In this document: piece by piece, positions 8,420 to 16,328 of the stretch
Layout: each line of letters opens with the position of its first letter
Position numbering within the stretch: position 1 is the first letter of the stretch
Assembly: GCA_016744015.1 (NCBI GenBank)
Contig: JADGFD010000008.1
Coordinates: 1-64,000, forward strand
Origin: Paracoccaceae bacterium
GTDB taxonomy: Bacteria > Pseudomonadota > Alphaproteobacteria > Rhodobacterales > Rhodobacteraceae
Reading direction: 5' to 3'
DNA: 64,000 nucleotides
Program-made: the position numbers and the translations under genes
The notes under the pieces: generated by a model
The model's database searches: none
What the model was told of the DNA's origin: nothing
What the model saw: the letters and a program-made list of their open reading frames with translations, nothing else

Positions 8420-8773
8420 CTATCCTTCAGTCATCAATAGCGAAAGGCTTTCAAATGGGGTGGTGCTGTCGGTCGTATCCGTCAGCCCCGCCAGCACCCC
8501 GTCCAACCCCGGAATTGAAAGCACTTCATCAGCATAGCCCGCACCGGCAAATACACCAAACGCAGCACAAGCCGCCAGCGCAAAGGCCCCGCCGGTGCCG
8601 CCAATTGGCGCAAGCAGCCGCGCCAAAAAGCTCTGCTTTTTAACAGGCTCAGGCGGAGGCATCATCGTTGCGGCATCCGCCAGCACGCGCGAAATCAAAT
8701 CCTCTGAGGGCCGCGGTGAAGGGCTATTTCTCGCCTCTTTCAACAGCACACCCAAATGGTCATCGGTTTTCAT
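8420..8773 (-). CDS. Putative membrane anti-sigma partner of the ECF sigma factor
   Basis: A 117-residue protein with a short cytoplasmic N-terminal domain, a Pro-rich linker (PPPEPVKK) and one membrane helix (about 61-80), then a periplasmic tail. It starts inside the last codons of the sigma factor (overlap ATGA, 8770-8773), the usual coupling of an ECF sigma to its inhibitor. No zinc-binding HxxxCxxC anti-sigma motif is present, so the role is inferred from position and topology. Confidence 0.6.
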   Translation of the reverse strand: MKTDDHLGVLLKEARNSPSPRPSEDLISRVLADAATMMPPPEPVKKQSFLARLLAPIGGTGGAFALAACAAFGVFAGAGYADEVLSIPGLDGVLAGLTDTTDSTTPFESLSLLMTEG

Positions 8774-9372
8774 ATCCGTGCTCCTTTTTCTTGTTTTACC
8801 CGCCGCGCCGCCGGACGCAAATGGGAAAGCTTATCTGCCAAAGCGCTTCGGGCACGCCCTAAAAGGCTTTCCACCGCCTCCACGCTGGTTTCCAACGCCG
8901 TGGCAATTTCGGGGTTAGAAAGGTCCTCAAAATGCCGGAGCACCAGCGCATTCCGCTGTCGATCCGGCAAAGTTTCCATCGCCGTATGCAACGCATTTTG
9001 TCGGTCCTCCGCGATCAGGCCCGCCTCAACCGAAGGGGCCGTATCCTCCTGCTCTGGCGCGGCCTCTAGCCCCACTGTGCGGCGCTTGCGTAGCCTGTCT
9101 GTGGCCGCATTTGCCGTCACACGGTAAAGCCAGGTCGAAACCTTCGCTTCACCCTCGCGCCATCTGGGCGCTATTTTCCAGAGCTTCAACATGGCCTCCT
9201 GCGCCACATCTTCCGCCTCGGCCTTATCTTGCAACAACCGGTAGGCATGCGCAAAAACCCGTGGCAAATGCCGCCCCGTCAGCGCCCGCGCGGCACTTTG
9301 CTCTCCACGCGCAAAGCCCACGAGCAGCGCAGCATCACTTTCTTCGCTATCTGTGTCCAAAGCCATACCCAT
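8770..9372 (-). CDS. RNA polymerase ECF-type sigma factor
   Basis: A 200-residue sigma factor. Region 2 is visible as FAHAYRLLQDKAEAEDVAQEAMLKLWKIAP with the DVAQE signature, followed by WLYRVTANAATDRLRKRR. Region 4 is LPDRQRNALVLRHFEDLSNPEIATALETSVEAVESLLGRARSAL. The start is the ATG at 9372, with an in-frame ATG two codons later. It is encoded between an EF-hand protein upstream and the anti-sigma-like and CpxP-like genes downstream, all on one strand. Such modules usually respond to envelope, metal or oxidative stress and are autoregulated, but I cannot fix a promoter motif here. Confidence 0.93.
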   Translation of the reverse strand: MGMALDTDSEESDAALLVGFARGEQSAARALTGRHLPRVFAHAYRLLQDKAEAEDVAQEAMLKLWKIAPRWREGEAKVSTWLYRVTANAATDRLRKRRTVGLEAAPEQEDTAPSVEAGLIAEDRQNALHTAMETLPDRQRNALVLRHFEDLSNPEIATALETSVEAVESLLGRARSALADKLSHLRPAARRVKQEKGARI

Positions 9373-9418
9373 TGCCTGAGCTTAGAGGGCAGCCAAACGC
9401 TTGGCCACCCTCAAAGGC

Positions 9419-9868
9419 TTAGTTATCTGCATGGCCATGCCCGCGCATTTTTCCCTTGGCGGCATCCCACTCTTCTTGTGAAATTTCACCATTGCCGTCT
9501 TCGTCGGCTTTTTCAAAGAAGCGGCCCGGATCGCGCGGGGCCATTTCCTCCATGGAAAGCATCCCGTCGCCATTAGTATCCTTGCGCTCCATCAGGCGCT
9601 CGATCATCCGCCCGCGCTCACGCTCAGCCGCCGCTGTCAGCTCTTCTACATCCAACTGGCCATCGCCATTAGTGTCGGCTTCTTCAAATTTGTTGCTGGC
9701 TTGGTTCTGGAATTCTTCCATCGTCAGTGCACCGTCACCATTGGCGTCAATTTGCGCAAAGCTGGGGCCACGAGGCCCGCCGCGCTGGCCACCCTCAGCA
9801 TGGGCCAAGCTCGCACCAAAGGCAGACAAGCCAATAACCACCGTGCTGCTCAAAAGAATCTTTTTCAT
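9419..9868 (-). CDS. Secreted EF-hand calcium-binding protein
   Basis: A 149-residue protein with a signal peptide (MKKILLSSTVVIGLSAFG ending in AHA before EGGQRGG) and four EF-hand loops: DANGDGALTMEE, DTNGDGQLDVEE, DTNGDGMLSMEE and DEDGNGEISQEE. The two pairs suggest two calcium-binding lobes. AGGAG lies five bases before the ATG. It is the first gene of the ECF sigma run, with 46 bases to the sigma factor, so it may be the periplasmic effector or a target of that regulon. CCACA/TGTGG and GGTTT/AAACC inverted repeats lie in its upstream region. Confidence 0.9.
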   Translation of the reverse strand: MKKILLSSTVVIGLSAFGASLAHAEGGQRGGPRGPSFAQIDANGDGALTMEEFQNQASNKFEEADTNGDGQLDVEELTAAAERERGRMIERLMERKDTNGDGMLSMEEMAPRDPGRFFEKADEDGNGEISQEEWDAAKGKMRGHGHADN

Positions 9869-10063
9869 GTTAACTCCTGTATTTTGGTTTTAAACCACAG
9901 TTCTTTGTGGCTTACATAGGGTAATACGGCCCGGCCTTCTCTTTCCGTCGCTCACCGTAAAAATAATGTGTGGGACATCCCGCCGCAGGGCAGCTTGCCT
10001 CACTGCAATCCCGCGCCCGCCGGCATATATTGCGCCGGAATCAAAATATCCCTGAGGATGCCG

Positions 10064-10462
10064 ATGAAAAACAAAGATCGCCTGATCAGGCCAGCGCTTT
10101 TGCGCGGTTGGAAATGCAAATGCCCGAATTGCGGCAACGGGCCCATGCTGCGGGATTACCTGAAGGTGCGGGACGAATGCCCCGTTTGCGCTGAAGAGCT
10201 ATTTCACCACCGCGCCGATGACGGCCCCGCTTGGGCCACCATCCTGATTGCGGGGCACATTCTGGCCCCCCTCATGCTAATCATTTACACGGCCTTCCGC
10301 CCCGAGGGCTGGATGATGGCCCTTGGCTTTTCCGTCGTTTTTCTCGCGCTCGCACTTTTCCTACTCCCCCGCCTCAAAGGCATGTTTGTCGCCCTGCAAT
10401 GGTCCCGCCGGATGCATGGGTTTGGGGAGGAAAAAGATGCGCAAAGTGAAGCGGCCGAGTAA
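10064..10462 (+). CDS. DUF983 family membrane protein
   Basis: A 132-residue protein. The N-terminus carries a zinc-ribbon-like set of Cys in CKCPNCGNGPML and DECPVCAEEL, followed by two membrane helices (about 58-78 and 84-104), the layout of DUF983 proteins common in alphaproteobacteria. I chose the ATG at 10064 because GAGG lies six bases upstream; a longer frame back to 9968 has no such signal. DUF983 genes are often near cytochrome oxidase or tRNA genes, not here. Function unknown. Confidence 0.85.
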   Translation: MKNKDRLIRPALLRGWKCKCPNCGNGPMLRDYLKVRDECPVCAEELFHHRADDGPAWATILIAGHILAPLMLIIYTAFRPEGWMMALGFSVVFLALALFLLPRLKGMFVALQWSRRMHGFGEEKDAQSEAAE

Positions 10463-10474
10463 AGCGCAAAGGGG

Positions 10475-10528
10475 GCAGCGCGGCGCGAGCGCAAAGCTTT
10501 CCCCATTCACAAAGTTGCCGCGCCGCTC
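10475..10528 (+). repeat. REP-like element, family 1, copy C
   Basis: Left arm AGCGCGGCGCG at 10477-10487 and right arm CGCGCCGC at 10519-10526, in the convergent gap between the DUF983 and hydrolase genes. Confidence 0.7.
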
Positions 10529-10537
10529 GGCTGGGGT

Positions 10538-11554
10538 TTAGCGCGCCTTTGGCGGCTTATTTAATCGGTTCTGCAAATACCAATTTTGCTTAATCTGCCG
10601 CCCCAGCGCCCGCCGAATACCACGCACAAAAAACTGCCCGTAGGTCTTGCTCAGCATGGCCACCAGCCAAATAATCCCACCATTTCGTGCCAAAGCCATC
10701 CGCATGAATACCCTGGCAAAGCCAGCCGATAGCATGGATTGCAACACATTATGCTGCAAACTGTTCACCAGGTGCAATTCCCGCAGCGCCAGCCGCACTT
10801 TTTTGAACCGCATTGAAAACAGCACGTCAAATTCGTTTTTTGAAGCCAACACATTTATCATCCGCCCCGCCCTTTGCGGCCTGCACGCACAAATCGGGTC
10901 AAATGCTGATGCCCCTGCATCCACCGCATCTTTGAGCCAATACCCTTCATCGGGAAAAATAAACGCAAAGCTTACCCCCACATCCGCCGCCAAACAGTCC
11001 GCAATGCGAAGCGAGAATATCCCGCCAACGCTGATCCCCATGATCACAACCCGATCATAATCATCAGTATGAAACCGCGCGCGCAGGGTTGCGGCCACTT
11101 GATGGGCATTTTGCCCCAAGCCCGCTACCCCCCCCATATAGTGCAGCTTCACACCCGAACGAATGGCCACAATATCTTTGGGGCCATCCGGTAGCAGCGC
11201 CAGCAAGGTTGCAAAGGGAATAAAAAACTGCCCGTCTTGCCCACCAAAGAAAACATACAGGGTTTTATCTGAAGCGGGCACTTCGGGCGTCACCAAATGC
11301 AGGTTTTCACCAAAATCCTCCGGGTTTTGCAAAGGCGGCTTTTGCGCCGCCCTCCGCCGCGCCGGGGCTGTCATATAGCGGTATTCCGGTGCCAGCCGGC
11401 ACAGTTCCCGCCCGCCAATGGCAGGCAGTTGCATATATAGCCGCGTGAGCGCGCCGGGTTGCAACTCGTTACTGGCGCGCTGCAAGCAATGCTGGCGCAA
11501 AATCGACCGTTCAGTTGCCTTGATCTCAGCCAGATATGGGGCTTCGGGGCCCAT
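10538..11554 (-). CDS. Alpha/beta-hydrolase-like protein next to an acyl carrier protein
   Basis: A 338-residue protein. The central part has YVFFGGQDGQF as a possible oxyanion region and VVIMGISVGGIFSL with the nucleophile-elbow pattern GxSxGG (Ser175), so an alpha/beta-hydrolase fold is likely. The acid and His of the triad cannot be assigned with certainty. The start ATG follows the TAG of the acyl carrier protein gene with no gap, so the two are coupled. A thioesterase or acyltransferase acting on the carrier-bound product is a reasonable inference. The C-terminal half is rich in Arg and hydrophobic residues and might touch the membrane. Confidence 0.62.
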   Translation of the reverse strand: MGPEAPYLAEIKATERSILRQHCLQRASNELQPGALTRLYMQLPAIGGRELCRLAPEYRYMTAPARRRAAQKPPLQNPEDFGENLHLVTPEVPASDKTLYVFFGGQDGQFFIPFATLLALLPDGPKDIVAIRSGVKLHYMGGVAGLGQNAHQVAATLRARFHTDDYDRVVIMGISVGGIFSLRIADCLAADVGVSFAFIFPDEGYWLKDAVDAGASAFDPICACRPQRAGRMINVLASKNEFDVLFSMRFKKVRLALRELHLVNSLQHNVLQSMLSAGFARVFMRMALARNGGIIWLVAMLSKTYGQFFVRGIRRALGRQIKQNWYLQNRLNKPPKAR

Positions 11555-11815
11555 CTATGGCTGTGCGGCCCGATCAGAAAGCCAGTTAATAAACCCTTGA
11601 TAGGTCGCCTGTGTCATCAAGTCCGAAAACTCGATCTCAATACCAAGGCTTTCCTCAACCCGCATGCAAAATTCTACATATTTTATGCTGGATTCCGAAA
11701 GCGCCTTAAATTCAAAATCGGGCTGATCAAGGATTGCTTTAAGCTTTTGGGAGCTTTGTGGTGCGAAAACCTCGGAAATGGCATCATCAACCGCTTTGGT
11801 AATTTTCTCGTTCAT
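11555..11815 (-). CDS. Stand-alone acyl/peptidyl carrier protein
   Basis: An 86-residue acidic, all-helical protein. KALSESSIKYVEF aligns with the phosphopantetheine site (G-x-D-S-L followed by V/I-E), with Ser42 as the likely attachment residue, and SLGIEIEFSDL is the usual helix III entry. The replacement of DSL by ESS is unusual and marks it as distinct from the housekeeping AcpP. It overlaps the P450-like gene by four bases (ATGA) and abuts the hydrolase gene, so all three are one translation unit. Confidence 0.82.
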   Translation of the reverse strand: MNEKITKAVDDAISEVFAPQSSQKLKAILDQPDFEFKALSESSIKYVEFCMRVEESLGIEIEFSDLMTQATYQGFINWLSDRAAQP

Positions 11816-12789
11816 TTTAAAACCTCTATATGAAGGGCACTGGGAAAGTTAAGAAACTTGTGGCTTGTCGGCGCAGAGCTAACATACGTAATATTAAAAG
11901 GGTTGCTTTTCATGCCCTCTATTACCTGCGCCCAAAGTGAAAGCGCAAGCCCGCGCCCCACGCAGGCATGCGCGCCAACGCCAAATATATGGTTGCGGGT
12001 TGCGCCCTCATCTTCCAGAAACGGATCAAAATCCACTTCAAAAAACGCCACATCCTGCGCTGCATCGCTCAAATTGACAGGTGCATGCTTGCATTGCCTT
12101 ATGGCCGTGGATGGCCCTGTCGCGGCGTATTGCGGTGCCCAGTTCAGTTCGGCAATCGGCTGGTTTTTCATCCCGGCAAACAAAGCATCAAAACTGCGCG
12201 CAAGGGCGGCCCCAAGCGGATCAGCACCAAGGGTTGCAAACACCAGCCTTACGCCACGCTTTTCATCGCTTTCGTCTGGAAAGCGCGCCTTGGCTTGTGC
12301 GTTGATGCGCGCAAATGTCTCCTCAATTTTCAGTGTGGCTTTTAGGCTGTTATTGCCAGACATTATCGCAATGAGCCCGGGGGAATATTCCAGCTCGGTA
12401 AGCGCATATGAAAGCTTTTCCATAATGGGAATAACCAGCTCGGAAATGAGCTCATGCGGCCCCTTTTGCAAAAAGAGTGACTCGACCAGCTGCGCAGCGT
12501 CGTCCTCAAAAGCCTTCAGGGCGTCCGCGACCTCCTGCAAATAAACAGCCGCCAGTTTTCGGAGCTTTTTGTGGTGAACACCGTCATGAAACAAAGGCAT
12601 ATGTTGCGAAACAAACCTTATATTTTTGAAATCACGGCCAAAGGAAGTGGCGATATCATCGTAAACCTCAGCCAGCCGAAGTTGGCAAAAATCATCACCC
12701 GTAAGCACCGTGAGCGCGCCTGCGGCATTTTTATTTCGCCATACGCCCAGTGGCCCATGCTGATAGTATTCGGCACCCTCTTTACGCAA
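11812..12789 (-). CDS. Short cytochrome P450-like protein
   Basis: The heme-binding loop FGVGAHACVGRGLA (269-282, Cys276 as thiolate ligand) is a clear P450 signature, and FHDGVHHKKLRKL (about 67-79) resembles the C-helix. The protein is about 325 residues against the usual 390-420. The I-helix segment VFATLGADPLGAAL lacks the acid/alcohol pair (T is replaced by P), and I find no ExxR K-helix: the expected place reads ELNWAPQYA. It is therefore divergent in the oxygen-activation and folding motifs. The start is TTG at 12789, nine bases after GGGGG; the in-frame stop just upstream excludes a much longer form. It sits between a UbiM-like hydroxylase and an acyl carrier protein. Confidence 0.78.
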   Translation of the reverse strand: MRKEGAEYYQHGPLGVWRNKNAAGALTVLTGDDFCQLRLAEVYDDIATSFGRDFKNIRFVSQHMPLFHDGVHHKKLRKLAAVYLQEVADALKAFEDDAAQLVESLFLQKGPHELISELVIPIMEKLSYALTELEYSPGLIAIMSGNNSLKATLKIEETFARINAQAKARFPDESDEKRGVRLVFATLGADPLGAALARSFDALFAGMKNQPIAELNWAPQYAATGPSTAIRQCKHAPVNLSDAAQDVAFFEVDFDPFLEDEGATRNHIFGVGAHACVGRGLALSLWAQVIEGMKSNPFNITYVSSAPTSHKFLNFPSALHIEVLK

Positions 12790-12856
12790 GCTACTAATCC
12801 CCCGAAATCACAACTAAGCTTAGCATACTTCGGCACGTTAATTAAAGTCGCAAATA

Positions 12857-14023
12857 TCAAGCCCCGTATTGTGTCAGCTGCTGCACAATTCTGGCCCTAA
12901 CGGGTGGCAGCACATTGCCCAGCCGCAGGGCAGCCCTACGCAATATTTTGGCTGGGAGTCGCGTATCGGTGTAAAGCTTCACCAGCGCATTTGTCCCCAG
13001 ATATAAAGGCCTTGCCACTTTTCGATGCGCCCGCTCATAGGGCAGAAGCACATTGATACCCCCTATATCCGTGCCTTCATTGACCGCCTGAATCACAGAT
13101 TCAGCCAGAATTACGGCGCCAGTAAGGCCTAGATTATAGCCATGTGCCGTCACAGGGTGCATGCCCACAGCCGCATCACCAACAAGTGCAAAGCGCGGCG
13201 CAACAAACCGCTTGGCAAACACGCCCACCAATGGATAAGCAACCCGCGGGCTGGCCATTTCCATTTTACCAAGCCGGTTTCCAAAGCGCGCCTGAATATC
13301 GGCAGCAAAAGCCGCATCTGGCATGGCCATGGCCGCCTCGGATTTATCGCTAGCCAAGGTCACGACAACAGAAGAAACCGCCCCGTTCATCGGTAGAATC
13401 GCCAAGGTTTGGTCATAGTGAAAGCATTCGGTTGCCACCCCGTCATGGGGCTGCGTATGAGACATTTCACATACAATCACCACACGGCCAAAATCCTCCA
13501 TTTCAGCCCCGACCCCCATTTTGCGGCGGGTTTCAGAAAACCGGCTATCAGCCGCAACCACCAGCGAAGCCTTAAGCGTTTTCCCATTCTCAAGCACAAC
13601 ACGGCCCGTGGATACGGCTTCCACCGATGCATCACAAATCAGCGTTACATCTGGCAGACCTTTTACCTCTTCATAAGCCGCGCGCCTTATTAAGTGGTTA
13701 GGCACAATACGCCCAAGATAGTCTTTTCCGCTGCCCGCACTGGCAAAATGAAGCGCATAGTCCGAGTGGCCATTTACGACTTTGGCGTCCTTGATCACAC
13801 CACAGGCATCTTCAGGAATGTGCGGCCACATCCCCAGCTTATTCATAATATCCTCAGAAGCATGGGTCAGCGCAATATCGCGGCCATCTTCGGGCGGGTC
13901 AGCCAGCACTGCCTCGCTCAACCGCTCAATAACCGCCACCTTTAACCCGCTCCCGCTGAGGCTACGCACAAAACCAAGCCCCGCAGGACCAGCGCCAACC
14001 ACAATAATATCAAACGAATCCAT
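12857..14023 (-). CDS. ubiM: FAD-dependent UbiH/UbiM-family hydroxylase
   Basis: A 388-residue flavoprotein monooxygenase. The FAD site is IIVVGAGPAGL (7-17), the middle motif is DGRDIALTHAS followed by LGRIVPNHLIRRAAYEEV, and the second FAD motif is FALVGDAAVGMHPVTAHG (about 279-295). The ALTH and VPNHLIRRAAYE segments are those I associate with UbiM, the relaxed-specificity ubiquinone hydroxylase of some alphaproteobacteria, but a role in the adjoining carrier-protein cluster is also possible. AGGAG lies six bases before the ATG, and 67 bases separate it from the P450-like gene. Family confident, substrate not. Confidence 0.8.
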   Translation of the reverse strand: MDSFDIIVVGAGPAGLGFVRSLSGSGLKVAVIERLSEAVLADPPEDGRDIALTHASEDIMNKLGMWPHIPEDACGVIKDAKVVNGHSDYALHFASAGSGKDYLGRIVPNHLIRRAAYEEVKGLPDVTLICDASVEAVSTGRVVLENGKTLKASLVVAADSRFSETRRKMGVGAEMEDFGRVVIVCEMSHTQPHDGVATECFHYDQTLAILPMNGAVSSVVVTLASDKSEAAMAMPDAAFAADIQARFGNRLGKMEMASPRVAYPLVGVFAKRFVAPRFALVGDAAVGMHPVTAHGYNLGLTGAVILAESVIQAVNEGTDIGGINVLLPYERAHRKVARPLYLGTNALVKLYTDTRLPAKILRRAALRLGNVLPPVRARIVQQLTQYGA

Positions 14024-14049
14024 TTTGCTCTCCTATTTGCTAGGCGCAA

Positions 14050-14091
14050 ATTATAGCTGAACTCAAATTTTGGACCTTGAGCATCGTCAAG
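14050..14091 (-). promoter_or_regulatory. Candidate promoter and operator for the UbiM-like/P450/ACP block
   Basis: On the minus strand a perfect TATAAT lies at 14055-14050, about 27 bases before the ATG. Upstream, CTTGA and TCAAG form an inverted repeat with a six-base spacer (14076-14091). No well-placed -35 is seen, which would fit an activator-dependent promoter. Confidence 0.35.
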
Positions 14092-14114
14092 TTTGGTAGA
14101 TGGCTTTAGCGCCT

Positions 14115-15053
14115 CTACAATCGTCCGATGCGCTCAAATAACAATTCAAAGAAGGCCGCATCATCAACTTCACGCATGTAGGTGGCGTTAGGCTGGCGGC
14201 CGGTAACACCCCACCAGTCAACCACCGTCATGCCCATAGTCAGGGCAGATTCGGTTTCAATTTCGACATTCACCTCACGGCCTTTATACATTTCGGGCTT
14301 CAGCAGATAGGCGATCACGTTCGGGTCGTGCAGCGGCGCGCCCTCTGAGCCGTATTTCTCCATGTCAAAACGCTCGAAGAAATCAAGCATTTCGCCCGTA
14401 AATATGCCCGCTTTATTGCCCAGGCTTTTAAATCGCTCAACACGGTCACGCGTTGTCAGGGCTTTGTGGGTCAGGTCCAGCGGCATCACCACCAAAGGGA
14501 TGCCGGACTGGAAAACAACCTTGGCCGCGTGGGGGTCAACATAGATGTTAAACTCGGCGGCGGGCGTGGTGTTGCCCCCCTCAAAGCAGCCGCCGCCCAT
14601 CAGCACAATTTCGCGGATATGCTCGGCAATATCGGGCGCTTTTATCAGCGCCAACGCAATGTTGGTGAGCGGGCCAAGCACGCAAAGCGTCACCGCGCCG
14701 TTACGATGTGTCCGTAAGGTTTTAACAATAAAATCAACCGCATGTTCCTTGCGAAGCGGCATAGTTGGCTCCCATAGCTCGGGGCCGTTTAGCCCCGTTT
14801 TGCCGTGCACGTATTCCGCGGTTACCAGTGTGCGGACCATAGGGCGCACAGCCCCTGCAAACACCGGAATATCTGTCCGGCTGGCCAGCTCACACACAAT
14901 CCGCGCATTGCGCTGGGTAAGGGCCAATGGCACATTCCCCGCTACACATGTGATTCCCAGCAGCTCCAACTCAGGTGAGCCAAGGGCCAGCAGAATCGCC
15001 ACGGCATCATCCTGCCCCGGGTCGGTATCAATTATTATTTTTCGCGGTGCCAT
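14115..15053 (-). CDS. Inosine-uridine preferring nucleoside hydrolase
   Basis: A ribonucleoside hydrolase of 312 residues that splits nucleosides into base and ribose. The calcium-binding and catalytic N-terminal motif IIIDTDPGQDDAVA is present, with VVMPLDLTH and GAPLHDPNVIAYLL further on, completing the metal site (final Asp before P). I start it at the ATG at 15053 (MAPRK), because GAGG within the preceding ATGAGGACCAAG is six bases upstream; the earlier ATG at 15065 has no site. Confidence 0.93.
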   Translation of the reverse strand: MAPRKIIIDTDPGQDDAVAILLALGSPELELLGITCVAGNVPLALTQRNARIVCELASRTDIPVFAGAVRPMVRTLVTAEYVHGKTGLNGPELWEPTMPLRKEHAVDFIVKTLRTHRNGAVTLCVLGPLTNIALALIKAPDIAEHIREIVLMGGGCFEGGNTTPAAEFNIYVDPHAAKVVFQSGIPLVVMPLDLTHKALTTRDRVERFKSLGNKAGIFTGEMLDFFERFDMEKYGSEGAPLHDPNVIAYLLKPEMYKGREVNVEIETESALTMGMTVVDWWGVTGRQPNATYMREVDDAAFFELLFERIGRL

Positions 15054-15136
15054 CTTGGTCCTCATGGGTTAATCGCAGGCATTTTGCGATAGCCCATGGG
15101 CAGGCGCAATAGAGAATGGCCACAGGCGCTGATGTT

Positions 15137-15246
15137 TCAGCGCGGCGCGAATGCGGACTCGCAAAAGACGCAGAGGCTTGACGCGCCGCAACGGTGGCGG
15201 CGCGTCAATGCTTGTGCTTGCGGAAACACATCACTCCCGCCGCGCT
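15137..15246 (+). repeat. REP-like element pair, family 1, copies D1 and D2 (opposite orientation)
   Basis: D1 has arms at 15139-15149 and 15182-15189; D2 is a reverse copy with arms at 15197-15204 and 15240-15246. Where they meet, TTGACGCGCCGC and GCGGCGCGTCAA form a perfect 12-bp inverted repeat with a seven-base loop. It is just downstream of the small secreted-protein gene. Confidence 0.72.
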
Positions 15247-15263
15247 GCACCTTTGGCGCACAT

Positions 15264-15635
15264 TCAACCGCCCGCAGCGATTTTATCGCGACACACCGCC
15301 ATAGCCTGCCCGTGAGGCACAAAATAGCGGTAACCCTCGCCTGTAAGCGCCGCCATTTCCCCTTCTTCAGCCACCGCGCCATTGTCGATGGCAGCAATTC
15401 GGTCCGAAATGGCCCCAAAGCGCGCATATGGCTCATCGCCAAGCCGCGCGTGCAGCATGAGCGACGCACAAATGCAAAGCTCGGTAGAATTATTTTGGGC
15501 TAAACAGCTGCGCAAAACTCCATCCTCGGCCTCTTGCGCGTTTGCGGGAATAGCTGCGAAAAACAGCCCTGCTATGCTCATAGCCAATTTGTTTTTTGAC
15601 ACACTCGTATTTAAGCTCAAAATTCTCACTGCCAT
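15264..15635 (-). CDS. Small secreted protein, unrecognised
   Basis: A 123-residue frame with a signal-peptide-like start (KLAMSIAGLFFAAIPANA before QEAEDG). The mature part has four Cys in SCLAQ, LCICAS and AVCRDK, likely to form disulfides in the periplasm. An alternative start is the ATG 18 codons in (MSIAGLFF), leaving a signal peptide without a basic n-region. I recognise no family. No operon partner is obvious. Confidence 0.6.
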   Translation of the reverse strand: MAVRILSLNTSVSKNKLAMSIAGLFFAAIPANAQEAEDGVLRSCLAQNNSTELCICASLMLHARLGDEPYARFGAISDRIAAIDNGAVAEEGEMAALTGEGYRYFVPHGQAMAVCRDKIAAGG

Positions 15636-15717
15636 TTCCCATAGTTAAGCGCTCAAAGCGACGCCCTGCCAATTTAGCTTTTCTACATTCGAACAGCAAG
15701 AGCGCCTATAAAACCGG

Positions 15718-16260
15718 CTAGTCGCAGGCTGCCAGTTCTGCGCGTTGCCCATCGCTTATCTCTTCCCGCATGTCAAAATTTCGCAGTAGTGGCAAAAACC
15801 GACCGCCCTCCTCTAGGCGCAGGAAGGTAGAAATGACCGGCGCGGCTAGCCCGTCACGCGCGCAAGGGCTTGCAAAAATCGAGAGCGATCCCTCTCCCTC
15901 AACGCCCTGCGCTTTGCGCGCGCTAATCGCCCGTTGAACCAGCCTGATCTGGGCAGCATGTTCGGCGGATAGCGTAAAGAAAACCACATGCTGCTCGGCG
16001 CTCGTGGCAATGCCGCTGCCCTCAAAACTCACGTGGCGACGCAGCGGAAAATCGCCGCCAATCACTTCGTTTGACGATCGCCATGCAAACCCAAGCATAG
16101 CCCCGCCTTCCGGCAAATCCAGCTCCAGAGGCAAAACAATTGCCGCGACAAAGCCAGCCGGTTCTGCCGTAAGCGGGTCCAGACGACTGAGTTGTGCAAT
16201 CGTCGCCAGATTAACGCTGCCACAGGCCCCTAACAGCAGCAGGGTGAATAATAGACGCAT
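15718..16260 (-). CDS. Putative lipoprotein, unrecognised
   Basis: A 180-residue protein starting MRLLFTLLLLGACGS, a lipoprotein signal with lipobox LGAC. AAGGAG lies six bases before the ATG at 16260, which decides this start over a longer open frame. The rest shows alternating beta-like segments and two Cys (SPCARDG and the C-terminal AACD) but no family I know. It is divergent from the DUF2975/XRE pair and shares its 68-bp control region. Confidence 0.65.
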   Translation of the reverse strand: MRLLFTLLLLGACGSVNLATIAQLSRLDPLTAEPAGFVAAIVLPLELDLPEGGAMLGFAWRSSNEVIGGDFPLRRHVSFEGSGIATSAEQHVVFFTLSAEHAAQIRLVQRAISARKAQGVEGEGSLSIFASPCARDGLAAPVISTFLRLEEGGRFLPLLRNFDMREEISDGQRAELAACD

Positions 16261-16271
16261 GAGATTCTCCT

Positions 16272-16300
16272 TTGACATGGTTTTATTATCGTCATACGAT
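16272..16300 (+). promoter_or_regulatory. Sigma70 promoter overlapped by an operator palindrome
   Basis: TTGACA (16272-16277), 17-base spacer, TACGAT (16295-16300). The perfect inverted repeat ATTATCGT-CAT-ACGATAAT (16285-16303) covers the spacer and the -10. A second inverted repeat TTTACAT-C-ATGTAAA (16304-16318) follows at the likely transcript start. The arrangement fits repression by the XRE protein encoded downstream. Confidence 0.65.
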
Positions 16301-16328
16301 AATTTTACATCATGTAAAGGAGATTCGG

